A stretch of 13,969 nucleotides of DNA from RGIG2041 sp045578865 (GTDB taxonomy: Bacteria; Bacillota; Clostridia; UBA1381; UMGS1253), in contig JAZNLB010000010.1 in the NCBI GenBank assembly GCA_045578865.1, positions 1 to 13,969 of the forward strand, read 5' to 3'. Below the pieces are notes generated by a model that was not told the origin of the DNA, did not search any database, and saw only the letters and a program-made list of their open reading frames with translations. Positions 5,691 through 13,914 of the stretch are shown here, piece by piece. Position 1 is the stretch's first letter. Each line of letters starts with the position of its first letter. A program made the translations under genes and the position numbers.

Positions 5691-8063
5691 ATGGTTGAAA
5701 ACAAAGGTATTTATATAAATCGCGAATTGAGCTGGCTTGGATTTAATGCGCGCGTATTGGAAGAGGCGGAGGATGTAACTTTACCGCTTTTGGAGCGCCT
5801 GAAATTCGTTTCCATCTTTTGCTCCAATCTCGACGAGTTTTTTATGGTGCGCCTCGGAAAACTCCATGACCGAGCAAATTTAACCCCTACCCTGCGCGAC
5901 AACAAGACGAACCTGACTGCGCGCGAGCAGACGGATGCGGTTTGCAGCGCTTTGCCGCCGCTTTTGCGCCGCAAGGAAAAGGCGTACGCCGCTATATTGC
6001 AATCGCTTGCCGAGGCAGGCGTGCATAAGTTGGATTTTAAAAAAATTTCCGCCGCAGACGAGGCACTTTTGGAAGCGTATTTTAAATCGGAAATATTGGG
6101 ACTTTTGTCGCCGCGTTTGGTCAGCGAAAAACTGGCATTTCCGTTTTTGCAAAATAAGGCGACTTATTTGGCGGTGCGCTTAAAAGGCAAGGCGGAAGAG
6201 ATGAAAGTCGGTCTGGTGGCGGCGGACGATGTGGAACGACTCCATTTTGTGCGCTTAAACGGGACTGTATATTATGCGCTCGCTGAGGAGATGCTCTACC
6301 ACTTTGCGCCGCTTGTATTTTCCGGCTATTCGGTTACGGAGCACTATCTCATCCGTGTAACGAGAAACGCCGATATCAACATACTGGAAACCCGTTTTGG
6401 CGAGGATATGACCTGGCGCGATACGATGTGCGAGGTTTTGCGCCGCCGAAAAAGTTTGGCGGCGGTGCGCCTGCAGGTAAACAAGCCTTTGCGTTCGCAG
6501 ATGCACAAATACTTTGCAAAAAACCTGAATTTGCGTAAAAATCAGATTTTCACAGAGCCGTCGGTCTTTGATGCAACCTACGCATTCCGCTTGGAAAATA
6601 TACTGCGAAAAAACCATCCGGAACTTTTATATGCACCGCAGCAACCACTGTATCCGCCAGAGGTGGACAGAAATGTGCCGCTTCATTTGCAGGCGCAAAA
6701 GAAAGATTTGCTTTTCTGCTACCCGTTCCAGTCCATTCGTCCGTTTGAGCGACTTTTGGAAGAAGCGGCGGCGGATAGCCAAACGGTCAGCATCAAAATT
6801 ACGCTCTATCGCGTAGCGGCGAACTCGCAAATTCTTGCCTCGCTTTTAAAGGCGGTGGAAAACGGCGTCGCGGTGACGGTGGTCTTAGAACTTCGTGCCC
6901 GTTTTGACGAGCAAAACAACATCGATTGGTCGCACAAATTGGAGGCGGCAGGGTGCAAGGTGCTCTACGGGCTGGAGGCCTTTAAGGTGCACTCTAAAAT
7001 ATTGCTTATCGAGCGAAAAAGTGAGGACGGTTACAGTTATACTGCCCAAATCGGTACGGGAAATTACAACGAAAAAACGGCGGAGCAATACACGGATTTG
7101 AGTTTGATTACCGCCAGCCGTTCGATTGTGGTGGAAATCAAAAGTGTTTTTGACCAGATTTTAGCGGGTGAAACGGTGGAGTGTACGGACGCTCTGTTGG
7201 TGGCGCCGAATTGTATTTTGCCGCCGCTTTTGGAAAAAATTGATATGCAAATCGAGCGCGCGCGTTGCGGAGAAGAAGCACAAATTATAATTAAGTGTAA
7301 TTCCGTATCCAACAAACCGTTAATCGACCGCTTGCTTGCGGCATCACAGGCAGGTGTGCGTGTGCGTTTATTTGTGCGAGGCATCTGCTGTTTCAAAGCA
7401 GGGGTGCCGGGCGTGAGCGAAAATATTACGGTGAAAAGCATTGTCGGCAGATATTTGGAACATTCACGCATTTATGTATTCGGCACGCGCGAAAATTGTG
7501 AGGTTTACCTTTCGTCTGCCGATCTTATGACGAGAAATATGGAAAAACGCGTGGAGGTTGCAGCGCCGATTACGGATGCGACGGCGAAGCAGACGGTGCT
7601 CGATATGCTTGAAATTATGGACCGTGACAATGTTAAGGCGAGAATTATGCGCCCGGACGGCAGCTATGCGCGATTTAAAAATGATTTGCCGCCGCTGGAC
7701 AGTCAGATGCACTTTTTTGAAAAGTTCGGCGGACAGCCGGCAAGCGTATTGCAGGTAAAAACCGAAAAAGAAGAGACGGTGGATTTGGCGGTTGTCGAGC
7801 CGTCGGTAAGTCAGGTAGCGCAGGAGGAAACGCCGCCGGCAGAGGAAAAGAAGATGCGCCCAATGATTGAAGATGCCGAGCGCGCATTGCTTGTAGCGGA
7901 TTTGGCGGATTTGAAAGTGGCAAGGAAGGCGCCGAAAAGGGCGAAAAAGCGCATGCCGCTTTGGGTAAAAATTTTAATCGGACTTTTGATTGGAGGCTGC
8001 GTATGCACAGCGGCGATTTACTATGTCATTCAACACCTCGGCTGGACCTTCTGGTCGATTTAA
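5691..8063 (+). CDS. ppk1: Polyphosphate kinase 1 with C-terminal membrane anchor
   Basis: Reversibly polymerises the terminal phosphate of ATP into polyphosphate. Positions below are counted from an upstream ATG at 5685 (792 residues). The N-terminal PPK1 signature is YINRELSWLGFNARVLEEA (10-28) and SNLDEFFMVRLGKL (47-60). The phosphorylated His is H436 in KVHSKILL and the second active-site His is H593 in YLEHSRIY, both within one residue of the E. coli numbering (435 and 592). SSADLMTRNMEKRVEV follows. The family is usually about 690-700 residues. Here there are ~100 extra: an acidic linker, a basic cluster (KAPKRAKKRM, ~746-756) and one hydrophobic helix (~759-783) with a short tail. By the positive-inside rule the catalytic part stays in the cytoplasm. 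The second ATG (5691) is preferred because AAAGG lies 9 nt upstream of it, against 3 nt for the first. It is the first gene of an operon with trmK and the Nif3-family gene. Confidence 0.95.
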   Translation: MVENKGIYINRELSWLGFNARVLEEAEDVTLPLLERLKFVSIFCSNLDEFFMVRLGKLHDRANLTPTLRDNKTNLTAREQTDAVCSALPPLLRRKEKAYAAILQSLAEAGVHKLDFKKISAADEALLEAYFKSEILGLLSPRLVSEKLAFPFLQNKATYLAVRLKGKAEEMKVGLVAADDVERLHFVRLNGTVYYALAEEMLYHFAPLVFSGYSVTEHYLIRVTRNADINILETRFGEDMTWRDTMCEVLRRRKSLAAVRLQVNKPLRSQMHKYFAKNLNLRKNQIFTEPSVFDATYAFRLENILRKNHPELLYAPQQPLYPPEVDRNVPLHLQAQKKDLLFCYPFQSIRPFERLLEEAAADSQTVSIKITLYRVAANSQILASLLKAVENGVAVTVVLELRARFDEQNNIDWSHKLEAAGCKVLYGLEAFKVHSKILLIERKSEDGYSYTAQIGTGNYNEKTAEQYTDLSLITASRSIVVEIKSVFDQILAGETVECTDALLVAPNCILPPLLEKIDMQIERARCGEEAQIIIKCNSVSNKPLIDRLLAASQAGVRVRLFVRGICCFKAGVPGVSENITVKSIVGRYLEHSRIYVFGTRENCEVYLSSADLMTRNMEKRVEVAAPITDATAKQTVLDMLEIMDRDNVKARIMRPDGSYARFKNDLPPLDSQMHFFEKFGGQPASVLQVKTEKEETVDLAVVEPSVSQVAQEETPPAEEKKMRPMIEDAERALLVADLADLKVARKAPKRAKKRMPLWVKILIGLLIGGCVCTAAIYYVIQHLGWTFWSI

Positions 8064-8704
8064 CAAAAAAATATAAAACGGTTGCCGATATCGGTTGCGA
8101 CCATGCCTATCTTTCCATTTTGCTTGCGCGCGCAGGTGTGCGCGTGATTGCATCGGATGTGGCGCAGGGACCGCACGATAAGGCAAAAGACAATATTGCC
8201 CGCTTTGGTGTTGCCGACAAGATTGATTTGCGCCTCGGCGACGGGCTTTCCACCTTGCAATGCGGCGAGGCGGAGGCAATCGTGATTGCCGGCATGGGCG
8301 GACTTGTGATTGCGGATATTTTGTCTGACGAAAGGGACCGGATTGAAAAAAACACGCATCTGTATCTTCAACCGATGCGTGCCGATGAGGATTTGCGTGG
8401 GTACTTATACAAAAACGGATTTGAAATTTTAAGAGAATCGCTAGTGCGCGAGGACAGGCGCATTTATACGGTGTTGGAGGTTTGCCTCGGGGAAAAGAAG
8501 GCGTATACGGCGCTCGATTGTATATTTTCTCCGGCTTTGCGTAAGGCGCAACCGCCGTTGTTTTTGGAGTATTTTATGTGGAAAAAGCGAATTTTGGAAG
8601 GGATTTTGCGTGATACGGCGCAGGCGGAAAATGCTGCGCTGGCAAAGAATTTTGCAAAAAAATTGAAGTTGTATGAGGAATTTGAAAAGGAGTGCTTAAA
8701 ATGA
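8003..8704 (+). CDS. trmK: tRNA (adenine-22-N1)-methyltransferase TrmK
   Basis: A 233-residue SAM-dependent methyltransferase of the TrmK family, which makes m1A22 in bacterial tRNAs. The SAM-binding motif VADIGCDHAYL is at residues 27-37, SDVAQGPHDKAKDN follows at 51-64, and the family signature IAGMGG (95-100) and LQPM (122-125) are present. The C-terminal third is helical and charged (KNFAKKLKLYEEFEKE), as in the known coiled-coil tail of the family. The start at 8003 is chosen because GGAGG (7992-7996) lies 6 nt upstream and the protein then begins close to the expected N-terminus; an in-frame TTG at 7961 has no such support. The gene overlaps the end of ppk1 by 61 nt in another frame, and its stop overlaps the next start as ATGA, so it is probably translationally coupled to both. 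Pairing with a Nif3-family gene is typical of Firmicutes (B. subtilis trmK-yqfO). Confidence 0.92.
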   Translation: MHSGDLLCHSTPRLDLLVDLTKKYKTVADIGCDHAYLSILLARAGVRVIASDVAQGPHDKAKDNIARFGVADKIDLRLGDGLSTLQCGEAEAIVIAGMGGLVIADILSDERDRIEKNTHLYLQPMRADEDLRGYLYKNGFEILRESLVREDRRIYTVLEVCLGEKKAYTALDCIFSPALRKAQPPLFLEYFMWKKRILEGILRDTAQAENAALAKNFAKKLKLYEEFEKECLK

Positions 8705-9486
8705 CATGTGCAGAGATTGTAAAGGCCATTGAGAAGACCGCACCGTGCAATATTGCATATAGCCGTGACAATGTGGGTTTTTTGTGTGGCGATGCGAAAA
8801 GAGAGGTAAGTAAAATTTTGCTCACGCTCGATTTGGACGAAGGCGTGGTGGAAGAGGCACAAAGTTGCGGTGCGAATCTGATTATCGGCCATCATCCGAT
8901 TATGTATCGAGGCACAAAAACGCTGACAACCGATGCGCCGGAAGCATGTGCGATTGAAAAGCTGTTCCAATATGGTATCACATATTATGCCGCCCATACC
9001 AATCTGGATATTGCCCAAGGCGGACTAAATGACCTTCTGGCGGCGCTGCTCGGTTTAAAGGATATTGAAGTTGTGGAAGCGGTTGAAGTGCCAGGCGAGG
9101 GCATCGGCAGAATTGGTAGCATCAAGCCGCAGACGGCGCTTGAATTTGCTAAGCACGCCAAAGCGGTGCTCGGCGCACAGGGCGCGCGTTTTTGCGGAAA
9201 TAAAGACAAGGTTATCACCCGTGTGGCGGTCAATACCGGCGGCGGTGCATCGCTTTGCGAATCGGCATTTCAAAAGGGCGCAGATTTGTTTCTCAGCGGC
9301 GATTTTTCCTATCCGCAGATGCGTGAATATGCCGCGCGCGGTATGTGTATTGTAGATATCGACCACTACACAACGGAGATTATCTGCCGAGTGCTATTTG
9401 ATAAATTACTCAATGATGCGTTCGGTACAGAGTGCCCGACTCTGATTTATTCAACGGAAAACAAAAATGTGATGAGTTTCATATAA
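8701..9486 (+). CDS. Nif3-like dinuclear metal centre protein (YqfO family)
   Basis: A 261-residue protein of the Nif3/YqfO (DUF34) family, which forms hexameric toroids with a two-metal site. Expected metal ligands are visible: HHP at residues 64-66 in IIGHHPIMYRG, AHTNLD (98-103), and the C-terminal DIDHYTTE (219-226). VNTGGGASL (177-185) and SGDFSYPQMREYA (199-211) are also family-typical. This is the short form without the inserted PII-like domain of B. subtilis YqfO. The exact function is not settled; roles as a GTP cyclohydrolase-like hydrolase or a metal chaperone have been proposed. The start at 8701 is chosen because AAAAGGAG (8685-8692) lies 8 nt upstream; an in-frame GTG at 8692 lies inside that site. 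The 4-nt overlap with trmK marks one operon, which ends at the terminator just downstream. Confidence 0.93.
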   Translation: MTCAEIVKAIEKTAPCNIAYSRDNVGFLCGDAKREVSKILLTLDLDEGVVEEAQSCGANLIIGHHPIMYRGTKTLTTDAPEACAIEKLFQYGITYYAAHTNLDIAQGGLNDLLAALLGLKDIEVVEAVEVPGEGIGRIGSIKPQTALEFAKHAKAVLGAQGARFCGNKDKVITRVAVNTGGGASLCESAFQKGADLFLSGDFSYPQMREYAARGMCIVDIDHYTTEIICRVLFDKLLNDAFGTECPTLIYSTENKNVMSFI

Positions 9487-9487
9487 C

Positions 9488-9523
9488 AAAAAGAACGATG
9501 AGGTAACCTCATCGTTCTTTTTT
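9488..9523. terminator. Bidirectional terminator between convergent operons
   Basis: GAACGATGAGG (9493-9503) pairs perfectly with CCTCATCGTTC (9507-9517) around a 3-nt loop, flanked by five A on the left and six T on the right. It therefore works on both strands. It begins 2 nt after the Nif3-family stop codon and overlaps the mecA stop codon by two bases, a very compact arrangement. Confidence 0.93.
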
Positions 9524-10142
9524 ATTTAAAACAAGCCAATATTTTATCGAATTCTCCGCCGCGGGCGATGATTTTTGTGTGCTCTTTCAAATACGGTTCC
9601 ATAACCTGCGCCTGCACCGGTGTTGCAAACTCCGGCATTAAGTTGTTGATTTGTTTTGCCTTTACGCTTGCACACGGCAAACCGAGGTAGTAGCAATCCG
9701 CCCCTTTATACAGTACTGCGGTTTTGGGTAACACTGTGGCTTGCAGCAGAGCGGCAAACCCTTCCAGAGAATCAAATCGGTAATACTGCTTTTCAGACTT
9801 GACAACATTACTCTTTTCCACAACGCGGTATGTACCTTTTTTTACGCGCGCTTTCTTTTCCTCACTCGTCAGCGAAGGCTTGTCGGTTTGTGCATTCTGC
9901 GCTTCTACGCGAGTGATTAAAAACACCAAATCCTCGCCCTGGGCAATCGCTTCGATTAACACATTGCCTGCTGGTGCGTGAAAGCCGAGTTCGAGTTCGG
10001 CACGCTTCATCAGCGCCACAATAAAAGCGCGCAGGCGCGGAGACTCGGGCGACAGCGTTTCGCGGGAAATGTCATACACAGCCAAATCCTCGGTGTTTAC
10101 CGTCACCTTAATTTTGTTTAAACTTAGTTTCTCAATCCTCAT
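9522..10142 (-). CDS. mecA: MecA-family Clp adaptor protein
   Basis: A 206-residue protein resembling MecA/YpbH, the adaptors that deliver substrates such as ComK to the ClpC-ClpP protease. The N-terminal domain begins MRIEKLSLNKIKVTVNTEDL, the typical opening. A charged linker (about 85-115, EEKKARVKKG) leads to a C-terminal domain with YYRFDSLEGFAALLQ, the strand LYKGADCYYLGL and the family-like end YLKEHTKIIARGGEFDKIL. The ATG at 10142 is supported by GAGGTGAGG (10147-10155) just upstream, and MRIEKL aligns with family starts. The partner ClpC and the natural substrates are not in this window. The gene stands alone, convergent with the ppk1 operon and divergent from nifJ. The family call rests on pattern memory of both domains and is good but not certain; the substrate is unknown. 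Confidence 0.82.
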   Translation of the reverse strand: MRIEKLSLNKIKVTVNTEDLAVYDISRETLSPESPRLRAFIVALMKRAELELGFHAPAGNVLIEAIAQGEDLVFLITRVEAQNAQTDKPSLTSEEKKARVKKGTYRVVEKSNVVKSEKQYYRFDSLEGFAALLQATVLPKTAVLYKGADCYYLGLPCASVKAKQINNLMPEFATPVQAQVMEPYLKEHTKIIARGGEFDKILACFK

Positions 10143-10193
10143 GCTGCCTCACCTCATATTGCCTTCATAAACATAAATTTAAATCCTAATTCT

Positions 10194-10222
10194 ATTATAG
10201 TATAAAGGCATTAAATTTGCTA
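10194..10222 (-). promoter_or_regulatory. Probable promoter of the mecA-like gene
   Basis: On the minus strand a perfect TATAAT (10194-10199) lies about 50 nt before the start codon. The -35 region 17 nt away is poor (TAGCAA, 10217-10222). An alternative is TATACT a few bases upstream, paired with TTGTTA at 18 nt. The position is plausible but the -35 box is not settled. Confidence 0.4.
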
Positions 10223-10243
10223 TAACAAAAAAATGTCTATAAT

Positions 10244-10259
10244 GTTACCATTTGGTAAC
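10244..10259. promoter_or_regulatory. Palindromic operator candidate, mecA-nifJ spacer
   Basis: GTTACC-ATTT-GGTAAC is a perfect 6-bp inverted repeat with a 4-bp spacer, the shape of a dimeric repressor site. A plus-strand TATAAT (10238-10243) abuts it. It lies in the control region shared by two divergent genes. The regulator cannot be named. Confidence 0.4.
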
Positions 10260-10312
10260 CGAATTTAGGAAAAAATATACATAAATTCTGTTTAAATACA
10301 CGATTTGCTTAC

Positions 10313-10341
10313 TTGACACTGTGTAGTCAAACTGTTATAAT
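10313..10341 (+). promoter_or_regulatory. Consensus promoter of nifJ with overlapping inverted repeat
   Basis: A perfect TTGACA (10313-10318) and a perfect TATAAT (10336-10341) with a 17-nt spacer form an optimal promoter, with a start expected near 10348. TTGAC (10313-10317) and GTCAA (10326-10330) form an 8-bp-spaced inverted repeat over the -35 box and spacer, which could be a repressor site. It does not match the Rex consensus. An abundant catabolic enzyme fits such a strong promoter. Confidence 0.85.
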
Positions 10342-10404
10342 ATATGCGTATGTGTATGTCTTTTGATATACAGAAGATGTAATTTTTGTAAGGAGGAAAC
10401 ATAG

Positions 10405-13400
10405 ATGGCAAGAAAGATGAAAACTATGGACGGTAACAACGCCGCCGCTTGGGCATCGTACGCGTTTACGGATGTTGCTGCGATTTACCCGATTACCCCG
10501 TCTTCCGTAATGGCAGAAGTTACGGATGAATGGGCGGTTGACAAGAGAGAAAATATCTTCGGTCAGCCGGTTAAGGTTGTTGAAATGCAGTCCGAAGCAG
10601 GTGCTGCAGGTGCGGTACACGGCTCTTTGGCTGCAGGTGCGCTCACCACAACCTACACAGCCTCCCAGGGTTTGCTTTTGATGATCCCGAACATGTATAA
10701 GATGGCAGGTGAACTCCTTCCGTCCGTTATCCATGTATCGGCTCGTTGTGTAGCGTCCCACGCGCTCAACATTTTTGGTGACCATTCCGATGTAATGGCT
10801 TGCCGCCAGACCGGTTACGCAATGCTGTGCTCCAACAGCCCGCAGGAAGTTATGGACCTCGGCGCAGTTGCACACCTTTCCGCAATTAAGGGTAAGGTGC
10901 CGTTCTTACACTTCTTTGACGGTTTCAGAACTTCTCACGAAATCGACAAAATCGAAGTATGGGATTACGAAGATTTAAAAGAAATGGTAGATATGGATGC
11001 TGTTAAGGCATTCAGAGCAAATGCGCTCAATCCGGAGCATCCGGTTCTGCGCGGTAGCGCACAAAACCCGGACATCTTCTTCCAGAACAGAGAAGCCTGC
11101 AACAAGTACTATGATGCAGTTCCGGCTGTTGTAGAAGAGTATATGAACAAGGTAAATGCAAAGATTGGTACAAACTACGGCCTCGTTAACTATTACGGCG
11201 CTCCGGATGCGGAGAAAGTAATTGTTGCTATGGGTAGCGTATGCGAAACCATCGAAGAGACAATTGACTATCTGACCGCTAAGGGCGAGAAGGTTGGTTT
11301 AATTAAAGTCCGTCTGTACAGACCGTTCCCGGTTGAAGCATTCCTCAAAGCAGTTCCGGCAACCTGTAAGAAGATTGCTGTACTCGACAGAACAAAAGAG
11401 CCGGGTTCCATCGGCGAACCGCTTTATCTTGATGTTTGCGCTTGCTACGCAGGCAATGCAAATGCACCGATGATTGTTGGCGGCAGATACGGTCTTGGTT
11501 CCAAGGATACCATTCCGGCAGATATCATTGCGGCTTACAAAAACCTCGACGCTGCAACGCCGGTTAAGGGCTTCACACTCTCCATCGAAGACGATGTTAC
11601 AAACCTGTCTTTACCGAGAGTTGAAAATCCGGACACCTCCGCTGAGGGCAACACCGCTTGTAAGTTCTGGGGTCTCGGTTCCGACGGTACTGTTGGTGCA
11701 AACAAAAACTCCATCAAGATTATCGGTGACCACACCGACCTGTTCGCACAGGCATATTTCAGCTATGACTCCAAGAAGTCCGGTGGTATCACAGTATCCC
11801 ATCTGCGCTTCGGTAAAAAGCCGATTAAATCGACTTACCTCATCAACAAGGCAAACTTCGTTGCATGTCACAACCCGTCCTATGTGGACAAGTATGACAT
11901 GGTAGAAGACCTTGTGCCGGGCGGTAACTTCCTCTTAAACTGCGCTTGGGATATCGACGAGCTGTCTGCAAGACTGCCGGGTAAGATGAAGCGCTACATC
12001 GCGCAAAACAACATCAACCTCTACACCATCGATGCTATCGGTATTGCAAAAGAGCTCGGCCTTGGCAACAAGACCTCCATCGTTTTGCAGTCCGCGTTCT
12101 TTAAGATTGCTGATGTTATTCCGTTTGCAGATGCAGTAGAATATATGAAGGCTGCAGTTGTTAAGTCCTTCGGTGCGAAGGGCGAAAAGATTGTAAGCAT
12201 GAACCATGCGGCTATCGCTGAAGGCGAAAAGAATATCAAGAAGATTGATGTTCCAGCTGACTGGGCAAATGCTGCAGACGCTGCTGTTGAAGAAAAGGAT
12301 GTTCCGGCATTCGTTAAGAATATCTTAGGTCCGTGTAACGCACAGGCAGGCGACAAACTTCCGGTATCCACATTTATGGATATGGTTGACGGTCACCTTC
12401 CGCAGGGTATGGCGGCTTACGAGAAGCGCGGTATCGCTGTTGATGTTCCGGAATGGATTACAGACAACTGTATCCAGTGTAACAAGTGTGCTATCGTTTG
12501 TCCGCACGCTGCAATCCGTCCGGTTGTATTAAACGCTGACGAGGCTGCTGCGGCTCCGGCGGCAATGAAGAGCAAGGCAATGACCGGCAAGGCAGACTAT
12601 AAGTTTGCTATGGTTGTTTCCACTCTCGACTGCTCCGGTTGCGGCAACTGTGCTAAGGTATGTCCGGCGAAGGAAAAGGCACTCGTTATGAAGCCGATTG
12701 ATACACAACTTGCACAGCAGGAAGCATTCAACTACGGCATTAAGGTGTCTGTGAAGGAAGATGTTCTGGCAGGACCGATGAATGTAAAGAACTCCCAGTT
12801 CCGTCAGCCGCTTTTAGAGTTCTCCGGCGCATGTGCAGGCTGCGGTGAAACACCGTATGCAAAACTCATTACCCAGATTTGCGGTGATAGGATGTACATC
12901 TCCAACGCAACAGGTTGTTCCTCCATCTGGGGTGGCTCTGCTCCGTCCACACCGTACACTGTAAACCACAAAGGTCAAGGTCCGGCTTGGGCAAACTCCC
13001 TCTTCGAGGATAACGCAGAGCATGGTCTCGGTATGGCTGTTGCTGCAAAGCAGCTCCGTGAGAGACTTGCTAACAAGGTAAAGGCAATCGATTGTGATTG
13101 TGCAAAAGATGCGGCTGCTGAGTGGCTCGCAACTTATGATGATATCAATGCAAACAGCGCAGCAACCGACAAGCTCGTTGCAGCACTTGAAGCTTGCGGC
13201 GGCGATGCTGCAAAGGAAATCCTCGAAATGAAGGAATATCTCTCCAAGAAGGCTGTTTGGATCTTCGGTGGTGACGGTTGGGCTTACGATATCGGTTTCG
13301 GCGGTCTTGACCATGTACTCGCTTCCGGTGAAGATGTAAACATCATGGTATTCGATACCGAAGTTTACTCCAACACAGGCGGTCAGGCTTCAAAGGCTTC

Positions 13401-13914
13401 CAACATCGGTCAGGTTGCACAGTTCGCAGCAGCAGGTAAGGGCATCGCTAAGAAGTCACTTGCTGAAATCGCAATGAGCTACGGCTACGTTTACGTTGCA
13501 CAGATCGCTATGGGTGCTGATGCTAACCAGACCATCAAGGCTATCGCAGAAGCAGAAGCTTACAACGGTCCCTCAATCATCATCGCTTACGCACCTTGCG
13601 AAATGCACTCAATCAAGGGCGGTATGATCAACTGCCAGAACGAAATGAAGAAGGCTGTTGACTGCGGTTACTGGAATATGTTCCGTTACAATCCCGCACT
13701 CAAGGCTGAAGGCAAGAATCCCTTCACCATCGACAGCAAGCCCGCAACAGGCAGCTACAGAGAATTCCTTCTCAACGAAGCTCGTTACTCATCACTCACC
13801 CGCTCATTCCCCGAAAGAGCAGAAGAACTCTTCGCTCTTGCTGAGAAGACAGCAGTTGAGAGATATGACCATCTCCTTCGTCTTAAGGACCTCTATGCTC
13901 CCAAGGCTGACTAA
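10405..13914 (+). CDS. nifJ: Pyruvate:ferredoxin (flavodoxin) oxidoreductase
   Basis: A 1169-residue single-chain PFOR, the normal length for the homodimeric form. It converts pyruvate and CoA to acetyl-CoA, CO2 and reduced ferredoxin in the cytoplasm, the central step of clostridial fermentation. The N-terminal TPP/pyruvate domain carries YPITPSS (28-34). Two 4Fe-4S sites follow at C689-C692-C695-C699 and C743-C746-C749-C753. The C-terminal TPP domain begins with the CAGCGETPY cysteines (810, 813) that help hold the third cluster, and contains GDGWAYDIG (956-964) and SNTGGQ (989-994). The start is fixed by AAGGAGG (10390-10396) 8 nt upstream. Codon use changes abruptly near the 3' end: proline is CCG in nearly every case before about 13560 and never CCG in the last seven prolines. 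The reading frame stays open, so the protein looks functional. Confidence 0.97.
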   Translation: MARKMKTMDGNNAAAWASYAFTDVAAIYPITPSSVMAEVTDEWAVDKRENIFGQPVKVVEMQSEAGAAGAVHGSLAAGALTTTYTASQGLLLMIPNMYKMAGELLPSVIHVSARCVASHALNIFGDHSDVMACRQTGYAMLCSNSPQEVMDLGAVAHLSAIKGKVPFLHFFDGFRTSHEIDKIEVWDYEDLKEMVDMDAVKAFRANALNPEHPVLRGSAQNPDIFFQNREACNKYYDAVPAVVEEYMNKVNAKIGTNYGLVNYYGAPDAEKVIVAMGSVCETIEETIDYLTAKGEKVGLIKVRLYRPFPVEAFLKAVPATCKKIAVLDRTKEPGSIGEPLYLDVCACYAGNANAPMIVGGRYGLGSKDTIPADIIAAYKNLDAATPVKGFTLSIEDDVTNLSLPRVENPDTSAEGNTACKFWGLGSDGTVGANKNSIKIIGDHTDLFAQAYFSYDSKKSGGITVSHLRFGKKPIKSTYLINKANFVACHNPSYVDKYDMVEDLVPGGNFLLNCAWDIDELSARLPGKMKRYIAQNNINLYTIDAIGIAKELGLGNKTSIVLQSAFFKIADVIPFADAVEYMKAAVVKSFGAKGEKIVSMNHAAIAEGEKNIKKIDVPADWANAADAAVEEKDVPAFVKNILGPCNAQAGDKLPVSTFMDMVDGHLPQGMAAYEKRGIAVDVPEWITDNCIQCNKCAIVCPHAAIRPVVLNADEAAAAPAAMKSKAMTGKADYKFAMVVSTLDCSGCGNCAKVCPAKEKALVMKPIDTQLAQQEAFNYGIKVSVKEDVLAGPMNVKNSQFRQPLLEFSGACAGCGETPYAKLITQICGDRMYISNATGCSSIWGGSAPSTPYTVNHKGQGPAWANSLFEDNAEHGLGMAVAAKQLRERLANKVKAIDCDCAKDAAAEWLATYDDINANSAATDKLVAALEACGGDAAKEILEMKEYLSKKAVWIFGGDGWAYDIGFGGLDHVLASGEDVNIMVFDTEVYSNTGGQASKASNIGQVAQFAAAGKGIAKKSLAEIAMSYGYVYVAQIAMGADANQTIKAIAEAEAYNGPSIIIAYAPCEMHSIKGGMINCQNEMKKAVDCGYWNMFRYNPALKAEGKNPFTIDSKPATGSYREFLLNEARYSSLTRSFPERAEELFALAEKTAVERYDHLLRLKDLYAPKAD

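Noticed and set aside
7961..8002. Upstream TTG start for trmK
   Set aside because: The ATG at 8003 has a good GGAGG at the correct distance and gives the expected N-terminus.
12814..13314. Minus-strand open frame of 166 codons within nifJ
   Set aside because: Antisense to the PFOR gene, Cys/Thr-rich, with no start signal.
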